This document shows positions 44,001 through 55,251 of a DNA stretch of 64,000 nucleotides, in pieces. Both the position numbers and the translations under genes were made by a program. Under the pieces are notes generated by a model. The model was not told where the DNA came from, did no database searches, and saw only the letters and a list, made by a program, of their open reading frames with translations. This DNA is from Linum tenue (lineage: Eukaryota > Streptophyta > Magnoliopsida > Malpighiales > Linaceae), in assembly GCA_946122785.1 (NCBI GenBank), contig CAMGYJ010000008.1, forward strand, positions 20,609,475 to 20,673,474, written 5' to 3'. Positions within the stretch are counted from its first letter, which is position 1; each line of letters opens with the position of its first letter.

Positions 44001-45323
44001 ATGTCAGAGTGGTTACCGGCTGATCATGATTACACACATGAATTTGAGAATGGGATCCATTATGCAAGTGTGAAGGTAGATGAGTTAGCTGCAAAAGCAA
44101 TCGCTCAGGAGTGTGGGTTCTTTATTGTTAGTGGAGCATGGAAACCGAATACTGCTGGACTACATCCTGTTACTGCCCTCTGTATGTATTGCGACAGAAG
44201 CAGTAGGATCGTTAAGTCTTATAAACCAGACCCTACGAAGGAGACGCGTGGGAATATTAGTTCGAAGGATACTGGTTGCCAGTTTCAGATATGTATTAAG
44301 GAAGTATGGCAAGAGAATGGTCCAAACACATGGGTCATAGTGGGAGTGACAAGTCGTGTAACCGGAGCTAATAGAGGGTTTCACAACCATGAAAAGGTGT
44401 TGTATCCAGAACATCACCGACACAACAAACAGTTTATTGAGGCTGAAAAAGAGAGGTTAAGATTAATGAGGAAGGCGGGGGTGAGACCAAATCAGCAGAA
44501 GACGACACTCAATAGTGAAGGGGGTGTGAATCATGATATCAAACAGATGTACAACAGAAATTACAAGACAAGATTGGATGAGATGGGTGAAATGGATGCG
44601 ATACAGTTTGCGCTTCACGGAGCTGAACAACGTGGGTACCATATCTGTTTGCAAAAGGCCTCGAACAAGCACCAGTCGCATTCGTTCATATTATGAGAGG
44701 TCTCGTTCGAGGAGTACTGGGCCTGGTTCGAGTGGAGGCAGGGGGCGATCGAGTGGAGCCAGATCCCGATCGAGTGGAAGCAGGGGGCGATCGAGTGGAG
44801 GTGAATCCGACGACCATGATACAGGTGAGTAATTGGTTGAATATTATAGTCCATCTAGTAGTAATTGGTTTATGTTTGTATATTTTGTCCAAGTAATTTT
44901 GACTGTTTGGTATATTTTTGTAGATTACTCATCCCAGAGCCCCCAGGGCAATATTAATACCCTTACATCGATGAGATTTTTCCAGAGTTTGTTCGACCTT
45001 TGCTGGTAGGGGATTTCAACCCAAGTCCAGACGGCCATTGTGGTTTTAGGGCACTTTCTCATTGTATTTATGGGGATGATAGTCACTATCTGCTCATAAA
45101 ATCGACGATTGTCCAAGAAATCCAACAACATTTCGGGAAGTACGAGAACTTGTATAATGGTGGTCCACTAGCTCACATTGACTGCATCAATTGGCTCGAG
45201 GTGGGTTCCGCACCACCGAGGCGATTGATGGATTCTGAGGACTTGTTCGTGTTTGCCACCATCTACAACATCGCAGTCATGGTCTTCACATACCAGGTGT
45301 TTGATGTCAATAATGCAAACCGT
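44001..45323 (+). pseudogene. FAR1/MULE-type DNA-binding part and OTU cysteine protease domain
   Basis: From the ATG at 44001 (MSEWLPADHDYTHEFENG) the frame encodes a domain like the FAR1/WRKY-GCM1 zinc region of Mutator-type transposases (ALCMYCDRS, CQFQICIKEVWQENGPNTW, FHNHEK). The frame breaks near 44640-44696, passes a Ser/Gly/Arg-rich minisatellite (44728-44803) and a likely intron (GT at 44825, AG before 44923). It continues with an OTU-family cysteine protease domain: PDGHCGFRALSHCIYGDDSH contains the Asp and nucleophilic Cys. The MULE transposase core that normally separates the two parts is missing. The CACTA element at 45324 cuts the OTU domain. Fusions of this kind are known in plant MULE-related genes. 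Confidence 0.65.
44728..44803 (+). repeat. Short coding minisatellite (SSGxRGR)
   Basis: A cgatcgagtggaggcaggggg-like 18-bp motif is repeated about four times. In one frame it encodes Ser-Ser-Gly-Gly/Ala/Ser-Arg units just before a predicted intron donor. Confidence 0.65.
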
Positions 45324-46872
45324 CACTACCAGAGAAACATAATATAGCAGCTGTGAACATTTGCCTGCTTAAGCCTTGTATGCGCCGCTGAAGCCCTTTG
45401 GAGGCACACAATTGTGTGCTACGAATGCTGCTGCCGGCAATTGCTTTTGGCGGCAGAATATAGCGGCGTATGTATGTGTGCCACAAATTGGATTTATAAA
45501 GGTAGATAAATGTGCCCCCAAAAGTAATATATTTGTGCTGCTAATATGTATATTTAAAGCATATAATCAGTCGTTAATGGTGGGTTTTAGAGGCTAATTA
45601 TTTTCCAGCAAACATCCTTTCTCTGACTATTATATTTGTCGTTGATTGAGAGCATTGAAGGCATATAAGTAAGCCTCTAAAATTAGTTTCATTAGCCTCT
45701 AAATACCATTGCATCTAATTTTCATACTCGCATTTACATAATATTTAAATTTTTTATGAACTAAATATTTAATTTCAATCTTAGCTGAACTAAAATAATT
45801 GAGAAAAAGGCAAACATAGATAAAAAGTTCATTCCTGTTGGCATTTAAACAAGTACCATATACAATGGGATTATTGATGAGATAAAAAGTCTCAACTGGT
45901 AAATAATAACATAAACTATTTACATAATAGAGTTCACAAATGTAGGAGACTTGCTAAGTATCAAATTGCGTTTCTGTATGCAAATGAGTGAAAGCTACCG
46001 ATCCTGTGGCCAAATTTCTCAAATAGACCTGGCTTCCATGTCACCAACATTGTACTCTTATGCTTTAGTGATTTATCTCCAATATGCAAAGCTATCAAAC
46101 TCTTTTATTGAGTCGTCTAAAGTAGCTGTATTCAGCTAATGATTTCAAAAAACTTGACGCTATGAAAGACAATGTCACACATAAGTAGAATGGATAGCTA
46201 AATATGACGGATGACAAATATAAATGAGTGGAAATATTTTGATGAATGATGATGTTGCCCACTATTAATGCAAAAGAGAAACAGAACAAACATGGGAAAG
46301 GAACGTGATCACAAGGAAAGAACAAACAAGCAAGCCTAATCTCATAAGGTACGAGGTAGGCAAGCACAAGACTGCCCCTATTTCATTTCAACCAACCCCA
46401 ACTCTCCCTGGAAACGAACAAACAGAGACTGCCCTTAATACAGAAGAGCTGAAAAAACAGAAGGCCCCTACTGCAAAATTGCACATGCCCATAAAAGCAA
46501 ATATGTAGACCACTAGACCTGCAAGTTCCACAAAAGCCTGCTGCTGCAAATCCATCCACCTGACAACAAATGTAAAGCAAGCATGGGTGTAAGAGATCAG
46601 GAGCCTCCTGCAACCAATTCAACACCCCAACAATCCACACAAGAAACATCAAACTATAAATGAGAGGAAATATTACTTTGCCATACATATTTTTAGTGGT
46701 CATACCACAGTGCAGTCCAACAAGTAGTGTAGTTGTTCTCGTCATTCTCCTGCTGACATCCTTTACGACTGCCGCTAGCATGAACTTCCTACGGGCTTTA
46801 GCAGAGATCAATCGAACCTAGACAAATGTCACAAAGGTAATGATAGGTAGCAAACTGGACCAGTTGTACATG

Positions 46873-46937
<65 letters not shown>

Positions 46938-48150
46938 CACGTCACCATGTGATAGCACTATGTAAACGCCAAGGACATGCACAAGTGGGGTTGTCAATTA
47001 ATAATGCCCATTAACATAACCCTTATCATGTGATGCAAACAAATTTATGTCATTTACAAAGACTTTGGAAGAGGATGACTTACAGAATATCCAGTTCCTT
47101 AGTCATGTGAATCGTGTAGTCCTGCCAACCGAACGACCATCAACAAGTACCTTGAGCTTATGGGGCCAAACAAGCCATATGAAAAGATATGACTGCATAA
47201 GAACAAGAATCGTAAGAGGTCACCATGAAGCCATGGATCTTTTAATTGAAAACCAAGGCAAAGAAATAATTGTACAAGAATAAGGTTTGAGAGGATCATA
47301 CTGCCAATAGCGTAACTCAACACTCACATCTTTTAATGCGTCATCAAAACCTTGATCTCGCGCGCTCTCTTCAGAACCCTTGAACATTGTCGTCGAGAAA
47401 CCCTAATTGCACCCTGAAAGAAATTCCAATCCTCGAGATCTAATGAAACTATGAGAGAATGAGGAAGGCTGACGGTGACTGGAGCAACAAGAACCCTAAA
47501 ATTGGGGGGAAAATGCAATTGGATTGGTGATTCCGTCGATTTGATTACAAAGGACACGAAGAAGACGACGAGGAGTATTTTCGGGTGTGTAGTTTATAGA
47601 AGAAGTTATACAAGAATCAGAAAAGAGGAACAAACACAAGAGGCCTTTAATGGAGGTGAAACATAATCGTATTGTTGAGAAAGAAAGAAACATGTTGAGG
47701 GAAAGGCTCGGCGGCGAACTCTCGAGAATACAAGAACTGTATAGAGTTGGGGCAGATGGAATGACGATGTGAACACAAAGGATGAAAATAGCTATTATGC
47801 TTTCCACTTTTTTAATTACCGAAAAAACCTCTGTTAGGTTAATAAATTATCATTTCCTTTTTTTCTTTTGTTATAATAAGTGTGTAGTTTAGTTATTTGT
47901 GGCAATTGTATTTGCCTCTAATCATAATACTTTTTACCGGCTATATCATGGGTCTTTAAATGTTAATTTTTAAATAAGTTGCTTCTTATCCAACAACGTA
48001 CATATTTTTCAAATGAAAAAAGAACAATTAGAGGCAAATGAAATTTTATTTAGAGGCAAATAAATTAATTGCAGCTAAACACTAAGTTTTAGGGGCAGAT
48101 ACAAAAAGTGCCTCCATTATTAGCCGCTAAAACTTGTTTTTCTTGTAGTG
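45324..48150. mobile_element. CACTA (En/Spm) element, 2827 bp, TSD CGT
   Basis: The left end CACTACCAGAGAAACA and the reverse complement of the right end CACTACAAGAAAAACA match at 14 of 16 positions. The element is flanked by the 3-bp duplication CGT (45321-45323, 48151-48153), the size expected for CACTA. Subterminal regions repeat gaggc(t/a)aa and gcctctaa motifs. No TnpA/TnpD transposase is recognised, so it is non-autonomous. The interior 46140-47600 contains minus-strand stretches that look spliced, for example SAKARRKFMLAAVVKDVSRR and GSEESARDQGFDDALKD followed by GTGAGT. This suggests a captured host gene fragment that I do not recognise. Confidence 0.85.
46876..46937. repeat. (AT)n(AC)n microsatellite
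   Basis: An AT array of about 50 bp changes to about six AC units. It lies inside the CACTA element. Confidence 0.95.
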
Positions 48151-48189
48151 CGTCCACTACCCAACCGCTATGATGATGCCTATACTGTA

Positions 48190-49774
48190 TTGCCTATTGA
48201 TGCGGACCCAGGTACTTTGCAACCAACCATGTTCTTATCACTGCACTATGTTCTGGATCATAGAACTCGCCTATATCAGCGAACCGGATCACTCCAGTGT
48301 ACAAAGAGCGACGCACTGCCTGATGAGGCCTCTGATGGAAAGGTGTCCAAAACACATCAGAAGGGGTCAAACTGTCAAGAGCTCGACGGTAGAATGTCAA
48401 CCTCACACTGGGATTAGCCACAGAACCAGGTGCCGGCTGCCCAATCCATCGTGAAGCCCAAACCTCATCAGGTCCAACGACAGGTGGCTCAAAGTGAGAT
48501 GGCCTGAAACCCGGAAAGTACTCGTAGATCCAACACTGCAGAAGTGTGAGACAACCAGCCACCCCGTGGCACCAGCACGAGACGCCTGACCAAAGTATCT
48601 GTACAACCAAGCAAGTGTACCTGACACCCAACTATACTGATCTATCTCCTACAACTCGTCCAAAAATAGGTTCACCACCGGCCGAACCCTGTCTCTACTC
48701 TTGTCCACAAACAAAGTGGACCCCGACAGCAACAACAAGTACGACTGCGCCTCTGTCACATGTGTCCCGTTCACCTGCAAGTATCTGGACGCCATCTCCG
48801 CAAGAAAACCACCATTCTCGTACCACTTACCCCTATTACCATATCCAGGGGCCTCCGAACGACCACTCAACTGCTCCGAGTTCATCCCAAGAAGCGCACA
48901 CAAACCCACCTCCGGATGGTCAAGCTGCACAGAAGTCCTACTCATCAGTCGTCCCTCAACAGGAATCTGCAGTAAGTACTGAACATCGTGGAGGAGGATC
49001 GTCATCTCTCCAAAAGGCAAGTGGAAGGTGTTCGTGTCTGGCTGCCACCTCTCCACAAAAGCTGAGATCAAAGCCTCGTCAATCGCTATCTTGCGGAACA
49101 TAGAGTAGATCAGGTGCTGGAGACCTGACTGCTGAACCAGATCCTCCGCCTCAACATGACTAAACACGTAGCTACCCAGATAATCAACCGCCAATGTACG
49201 GCTGTAGCAACTGATGACCCCTCGATCTCCAAGCCCCATCCAAAGCACATTAGGAAGCGTGGCCACGGAAGCTCCTAATGAGGCTAGGATCCGTAGGTCC
49301 ACCAGGACACTCACCAACAAGCTCCCACGGTGGAGGACCACTCGAACGTCCTCCCCTACTCCGTCCAGTCCCCGAGCTCTCTGTCTCCTCACGAGCAGGT
49401 GGTACGAACTGCCCAACTCGGTCTCTATACATAGCAGGACGTGATGTTGTCGTACAAGACGTCACTCGTCCATGTCCACGCGTAGGTGGAGGGACCTCGA
49501 TATCCTCATCAGTATCGTCCTCATCAAACTCAGCCGAGACCACTCTCGATGCAGCACCCTGGTTCCTCCCATGGGAACCAGACGCCCGTGATGCCGAACG
49601 AGCAACTACAGTAGGAGCCTCTAATTCATCCTCCCCTAAATTTGCCTCTGACTGATGTCCAATATCTCGAGAGCGCTTCTTCTCCTTATTCTTCTTAGGC
49701 ACCTTCCTTCGTGTTGATGCATCAACAATCCTACCATTGAATCTATGCAACTCACTCCCACTCGCATCATCCAT
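48190..49774 (-). pseudogene. Plant mobile domain (PMD, MAIL-like) gene, broken
   Basis: A basic and acidic N-terminal region from the ATG at 49774 (KVPKKNKEKKRS, FDEDDTDEDIEVPPP, CPGGPTDPSLIRSF) leads into the plant mobile domain found in MAIN/MAIL proteins and in many plant transposons: AFVERWQPDTNTFHLPFGEM, TILLHDVQYLLQIPVEG, GTLAWLYRYFGQA, then CWIYEYFPGFRPSHFEPP and FWTPFHQRP. Lesions: a frameshift near 49255, an in-frame TAG near 48650 and another frameshift near 48555. The 3' end comes to within about 40 bp of the CACTA insertion site. Probably transposon-derived rather than a host MAIL gene. Confidence 0.8.
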
Positions 49775-49799
49775 ATCTAATTATCTACAAATTTACACA

Positions 49800-50090
49800 A
49801 TATCATACTTAGATGCGCACTAATTAATTAAATTTCTATTAACTAAGGTACTACTAACATTAATTTTCTATTAACTAATGTACTGAATATTAACATTAAT
49901 TGTTAAATCAATTCTTAATTAATTAATTTTCTATTAACTAATGTAAGTAATTAAACATTCATACACCTATTACAAAAAAAAACATTTATACACCAATTTA
50001 AATAAATATTAACACTAATTGCTAATTTCTATTAACTAATTAAGTAATTTTTTATTGACTAATTAATTAACATATTAAATTAAATTACAT
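49800..50090. other. AT-rich spacer
   Basis: A repeating tctattaactaat(g/t)(t/a)a motif and poly(A) tracts. No gene. Confidence 0.5.
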
Positions 50091-50098
50091 GCAAAAAC

Positions 50099-50262
50099 CG
50101 GGCGGGCCGAAAAAAATTTTGCGGCCGGTGCGCCGCCGGGCCGAAAATTTTTTGCAGCCGGTGCGACGCCCGGCCGAAACATTTTTTCGGCCCGACGTCG
50201 CCCCGGCCGCAATTTTTTTCGACTCGGCGGCCTTCCGACCACAATTTTTTTTGGCCCGCCGT
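50099..50262 (-). repeat. 33-bp minisatellite, five units, in-frame
   Basis: Five units of 33-34 bp (core ccgggccgaaaatttttt...gccggtgcg). Because the period is a multiple of three, the minus-strand frame 50396-50085 repeats an 11-residue unit (RTGRKKFSAGR-like). GC-rich blocks alternate with T/A runs, in sharp contrast to the AT-rich flank. The ORF has no other recognisable domain. Confidence 0.75.
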
Positions 50263-50623
50263 GTTTTTCGCAGGAAAACTCGAAAACTTGCCGGAAAAAG
50301 TAAACTTGTTTTCCGACGATTGAGGACAACGGGAGGTTGGCCGGCGACGGAGGCACTGGGCTCGTCGACAAAAGTGTTTTTGTTGGAATTAGTCAAATGT
50401 TAATGGTATCCGAATTTATAGAATGAAAGGAAGGGAAAATTCAAAATTTGAATTCAAATTTTTTTTTTTAGTTGGCGGTAAATAGCCGTTCACTTCCCCT
50501 GACGTCCTCTGTAACTGTCCAACTACAAATTTGGTTGCACGTAACCTATATTCGCACCAGTGCTCACGCAGCTGTATTGACTCCAGGGGTTGGGTCTATG
50601 AAAAACTTACTCAACTTCCTCTA

Positions 50624-51444
50624 ATGGCAGTCGAACCTGATTCGGTTATTCATGTCAACAACGAGATGTTTCCATTTCGGGTCCGTCTGCTCCGTTTGTG
50701 GGGAATACTACGCAACACTGGGGATTCTTTAGAACACATGAACATGCTCATGCCTGATGACAAGGTTAGTTACTTTGTTGCATTTGTAAGTGTGGCAATG
50801 AAATCCTTATTTTGAGTTTTGTTTGTTTCTTGTATTCCCAGGGTGTTCAGTTTGAAGGCATTATCCTCCGTGTTGATGTTATGCGCTTTCTGCCGACTCT
50901 TTATGAAGGGACTATTTACAATATTACCTACTCTGACCTACGAAAGAATCCTTCTTATCAACGAGTGGCATTGAGCAATCTTCAACTTGTCCTCCATGCT
51001 GGCACATTGATAAAAGAGATGGAAGACACCGATGACATCTCAGATGTCAGCTTTCGGGTTTTGGATCCCACTGAGTTCCTATTTGCGTTTCTGAATCATG
51101 AAATATTGCCTGGTTTGTGTTATGTATTTGTTTTCTTATAGTGGTCTCGGTTACGAACTAATTTGGTTTATGAATAATATTTTCTGCTATTTCTAGATTT
51201 GGTAGGCAATGTAACCAGGTGTGAGGCAAATGAATTGTTGTATCCAAGCTTGCCTCTTCAGAAGAAGCGAAATACCTTGCAATTGTTTGGGCCAGTATAT
51301 GTTTCATGTATTACATTACAAATCAAAACAAATACATGCATAGCTAAGGGAATTGTGTTTTCCTACCAGAGGCGAGCTAGCACATGTTTATTTCATGTAT
51401 TACATTACAAATCAAAACAAATCATTTACTTTCGTTCGAATTAA
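50624..51444 (+). CDS. RPA1-like OB-fold protein, partial or small
   Basis: Exons 50624-50764, 50842-51112 and 51197-51444 join with GT-AG introns and matching phases (0, then 1), giving about 220 aa. The N-terminus (FPFRVRLLRLWGILRNT, then the exon junction before GVQFEGIILRVDVMRFLPTL) and the following FRVLDPTEFLFAFLNHEIL resemble the first OB fold of plant replication protein A 70-kDa-like proteins, which are abundant in Helitrons and other transposons. Full-length RPA1 is over 600 aa; the zinc finger and further OB folds are absent. It is either a truncated transposon-borne copy or a decayed relic. The exon-3 C-terminus (after about NTLQLFG) is probably not genuine. Confidence 0.6.
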
Positions 51445-51890
51445 ACACCTTTATATTTATACAGTTTGCACAGTGCTTTGTCCACATCTGTTATTCAGAA
51501 GTTTCATCTTCGGTTTAGACCAACATAACCAGAAGTATCATATAAAAGCACTTCAAAAGTTATAAACACTCCACAAATGTGGTTCCACTATCCTAGCTTT
51601 CATACAACACTATTGCACACACGCACTATATTAGGCAAAACCTTTTTATGTTTATATGTAAACTTCCACAATAGGAAGAGGTTTCACACGTAATTTCGAA
51701 TTTCCTACCCCGAACCTATCTATCCATGCTCATTGCCACATAACAACGAAGAATGTTAGTGATAATATACTAATTCCAAAGCCCCCAACCACTTAGCTCC
51801 ACCCTGATTGCATTCAATATAATGACTTGATGTGAATGTTCTTAGTAATTATCACTAACTATCTATCCATGCTCTGATGCTCATACATCA
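51445..51890. other. Spacer, no gene seen
   Basis: No gene recognised. Just upstream, a 32-bp sequence (tttcatgtattacattacaa...) is directly repeated at 51301 and 51391. Confidence 0.4.
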
Positions 51891-52349
51891 ATGTAGGATG
51901 GGGTCGGAAACTATGCTAACCCCTAAAGGGGTCTGCTTTTCGACACCCTCCTTTTGATTGGTCCGCTTTACACTTAATTATTAGGCAAGTATAAATGGCA
52001 GTTTTAATAAATATGAATGGGGATAGTCTTAACTGTCATATTAATTATGAATGAGAATGGGCAATTTAGCTGGATGGGGAAAGTGGTGTTTCTACTCCCA
52101 TTCCCCTTCTTTCTATTTCCCCGAGACCGGTTAGCGTGACTGCCCCTAAAGGGGGTCTGATTTTCGACACCCATCTTCTTTATCGTCCATTCCTCAATAG
52201 TCTTAATCTAATGGTAGGAAGTAAACAGTTGGTAATTTGTAATTAATTCAGTAATTAATTATCCCAACATACATAGGAAAGGGAAAGAATTGGTTCACAC
52301 GCATAATTTAAAATTCATTCCCCTTTACCTTTTTTATGTCACTGTTTTG

Positions 52350-52387
<38 letters not shown>

Positions 52388-52679
52388 CAGAACTCGGCTG
52401 TAACCCTTCGTCGCCGACTCATCTAATCACTATCCCCCGCCGTAACCCATCCTCTCCTTAACAATATCTGTCAGGCCATCACTCCCGTCGGATGTCCTCC
52501 GTCTTCCATCCCGAACCCTCAACTTCGAAGCTGGTTTATCTTTTATTTTATTTTATGTTGTGCTTGATCGATTCCCTTCGACGGTCGTCTATCTGCGACA
52601 GAGCTTATATAAGCCGATAATGGCATCGGCAGGATTTTGCTAAGGTGGGGCAATTCGCCTTGAACGAACACAATTCATA

Positions 52680-53060
52680 TATTTATTCGTCTCCTTCAGT
52701 TGAACTACAGCTGTAGATATATCGTTGTAGTGGCATACTGTGTTTATTTATTCATGCAGTGGTATATCTATCAGACTATCACTTTAGTGGTAGATCGATC
52801 AATGCAGTCGTAGATCTATCATTGCAGTGACATAGTGTGTCTATCGTTGCAGTGGTAGATCTATTAGTGTAGTGACATATTGTGTCTTTCGCTGCATTGG
52901 TAGATCTTTCACATGCAGTGGTAGATTTATCGCTGGAGTGGTAGAAATATCACTACAGTGGTAGTTCGTTGTAATGCATTTGTGTGTAGGGCTATCACTG
53001 TAGTGGTATTTACAAAATCGTTATGGTTGTTTAAAGTACAACTACATTGGTAGTTATGTT
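52680..53060. repeat. Palindromic tandem array (atcactgcagtggtagatc)
   Basis: About 16 degenerate units of 20-25 bp built on the palindromic core CACTGCAGTG, usually as ATC(A/T)NTGCAGTGGTAGAT. The mirror-image array of the outer element lies at 56215-56590. Isolated perfect 16-bp palindromes TACCACTGCAGTGGTA occur in the same elements near 54073 and 55186. Confidence 0.8.
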
Positions 53061-53099
53061 TAGTTCTTAGTATTGACTTATTTTCTAATGAAACCAGGA

Positions 53100-54019
53100 A
53101 TGGCAAGGACGAAGAGAATGGGTCCTGAGGTGCCAGCGGACAATAAACCTGCAGGCCAGAATCCTAGGGGTTCAGAAGGCTGCTGGCAAGAAGCCTGCAA
53201 CTTATATTTCCAGGCAGGTGGAAGTTTGGGTAAATCAGGCTCCTTCCTCTAGTGCGGGTACCAGCAAGAAACAACGTCGTGAGAACAGGGAAAAGGGAGA
53301 ACAAGGTAGGAGCAAGAGGAAACGTAGTGATGATGTATCCGGCAAGAAGTGCAGCCCTAACACGATAATTGAAGTCGTGAATGATGGAGTATCAGACGAG
53401 AGAAGGGCTATACTGAAGAATCTGGGTTTGGGTGTTGTTTTTGAGTTGCAAATGAAGAGGTTTGACAAGCCCCTTTTGAATTGGTTGGTAAACAAGTTCA
53501 ATGCGGATACAATGTCCATAATCATGGATGATGGCACTGCAATGCCATTTACAGTTGATGATGTTCATCGAGTGTATGGACTTCCTCACGGTATAAAAAG
53601 GTGATGATATTTGATTGGGACAGGTGCAAAGAGTTGCGTGATGAACTCCCTGGTATGGACGGAGAAGACCCCGATTGGAACAAGCTGTGGACTTTGAAGG
53701 AGCTGTTACCAAACATTCAGGATGGCAAGTTGTGGATATGTTTGTTTGTCATGTTTTGTTTTGGATACCTGTTCAAACCAAGCACCAAAAATGTTGTTGA
53801 ATCTTCGGTGTTGGTGTACCTGAAGGACGATAAGTTCAATGAGTTTGCATAATACAATTGGTGCCAGTATTTGTGGAGTTTTATGAAGCAATCGTTTCGC
53901 TAGAATAAGACTGCGAAATATACTAATGAAGATCTACATTTGTTGATGGTGTGGTACCTAGATAGGACCGTTAACAGTCAAGAGATGACTACTAACGTTC
54001 CATCCTGCAAGAATTTATA
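53100..54019 (+). pseudogene. Longer ORF of the inner element (mobile-domain-like), broken
   Basis: It begins ATGGCAAGGACGAAGAG (MARTKR, PEVPADNK). A Lys/Arg-rich region follows (SKKQRRENREKGEQ), then a domain with NWLVNKFNADTMSIIMDDG, PFTVDDVHRVYGLP, LWICLFVMFCFGYLF and LMVWYLDRT. This is reminiscent of the N-terminal domain of plant transposon proteins that carry an Ulp1-type protease or plant mobile domain (LP-G after an ITxxDV stretch). No catalytic domain follows. Frameshifts near 53170 and 53604 and stops at about 53850 and 53902 make it inactive. Confidence 0.6.
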
Positions 54020-54164
54020 ACAAATTTGTATCAGAAGAGTTGTTTGGAATTGTGCAATAAAAAGTAAAAAATACCACTGCAGTGGTACTAAATAATTATA
54101 TGAAGCGATAGAACTATTTGTTGCACTATCACTTCAATGATGAAAAATACCACTATAGTGGTAC

Positions 54165-54467
54165 TCATTCATTTGAAAGGCCGAAGCCACATGAGTATAA
54201 ATTATAACTGAGACAATTTTGTTGTTCCTCCACCACTCCAACGGGCTCCACATTCGCGGCAGCGTCGATTTCAGGCGTATGCTCCACGTAGGTCTGATCG
54301 TCCAGATCATCAGGGTGTTGATCAGAGTTGTAGCTGAACTGCCCCAGTCTTAAGAGATCGTCGTTGCTGGTATATTCTATTTTGAGGTCAAATCTGAGGG
54401 AACGTTTGCCGGCGGACTTGTGTACACAGTCACCTCCTCCATCCAACTCGACAATGTAATCATCCAT
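54165..54467 (-). CDS. 100-aa ORF of the inner element
   Basis: Intact frame MDDYIVELDGGGDCVHKS... ending CGFGLSNE, acidic, with no domain I recognise. The outer copy at 54881-55183 is also intact, about 85 percent identical by eye and the same length. Parallel preservation in two diverged copies, while the neighbouring ORF is broken in both, suggests either selection during element activity or recent origin. It may be the first exon of a lost transposase. Confidence 0.5.
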   Translation of the reverse strand: MDDYIVELDGGGDCVHKSAGKRSLRFDLKIEYTSNDDLLRLGQFSYNSDQHPDDLDDQTYVEHTPEIDAAANVEPVGVVEEQQNCLSYNLYSCGFGLSNE

Positions 54468-54880
54468 CTTTGCAACTTATGGATCCCGCCGGCCGTGTAG
54501 TGATGAAGCAGACCTATCGTTCCCGACGGAAATGGAGAGAAATAGTAGAGGAGGGAGGGGGAAATAGAAACAAGGGAACGGGAGTAGAAATTCCATTTTC
54601 CCCATCCAGCTAAATTGCCCCTTCCCATTCATAATTAATATGAAAGTTAAGACTTTCCCCATTCATATTTATTAAAACTGTCACTAATACTTGCCTAATA
54701 ATTAAGTGTAAAACAGACCAATCAAAAGGAGGGTGTCAAAAAGCATACCCCTTTTAGGGGTTAGCATAGTACCCGATCCCTAATTCCCCCCTCCCTCCAC
54801 TGCTATTTCTCTCCATTGCCGTCGGGAACGATAGGTCTGCTTCATCACTACACGGCCGGCGGGATCCATAAGTTGCAAAG

Positions 54881-55183
54881 ATGGATGATTACATCGTCGA
54901 GTTGGATGGAGGAGGTGACTGCGTACACAAGTCCGCTGGCAAACGTTCCCTCGGATTTGACCTCAACATAGAGTATACCAGCAACAACGATCTCTTAAAA
55001 CTTGGGCAGTTCAGCTACAACTTTGATCAACATCCTGATGATCTGGACGATCAGACCTACGTGGAGCATGCGCCTGACATCGACGTTGCCTCAAATGTGG
55101 AGCCCGTTGGAGTCGCGAAAGAACAACAGAATGGTCTCATTTATAATCTGTACTCATGTGGCTTCGGCCTTTCAAATGAATGA
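54881..55183 (+). CDS. 100-aa ORF of the outer element
   Basis: Partner of 54165-54467 in opposite orientation. It starts MDDYIVELDGGGDCVHKSAG and ends at the same residue. The stop falls just before a perfect TACCACTGCAGTGGTA palindrome (about 55186-55201). Function unknown. Confidence 0.5.
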   Translation: MDDYIVELDGGGDCVHKSAGKRSLGFDLNIEYTSNNDLLKLGQFSYNFDQHPDDLDDQTYVEHAPDIDVASNVEPVGVAKEQQNGLIYNLYSCGFGLSNE

Positions 55184-55251
55184 GTACCACTGCAGTGGTA
55201 TGTTTTACTTTTTATTGCACAATTCCAAACAGCTCTTCTTATACAAATTTG

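Larger units (their letters stand above)
52123..54780 (-). mobile_element. Inner Mutator-like element, inserted in reverse into its relative
   Basis: 2658 bp. The left end is GAGACCGGTTAGCGTGAC and the right end in reverse complement is GGGATCGGGTACTATGCTAA. The flanks TATTTCCCC (52114-52122) and TAATTCCCC (54781-54789) match at 8 of 9. The insertion site corresponds to the leader of the 100-aa ORF in the outer copy, where the inner copy itself has uninterrupted ctatttccccctccctcc. Its interior is the reverse complement of the outer element's interior, so the locus looks like a 5-kb imperfect palindrome centred near 54.65 kb. Confidence 0.85.

Noticed and set aside
48154..48417. Continuation of the OTU ORF to the right of the CACTA element as a long exon
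   Set aside because: Only the first part can belong to OTU; beyond about 48200 the strand opposite carries the PMD C-terminus, so the rest is probably a shadow.
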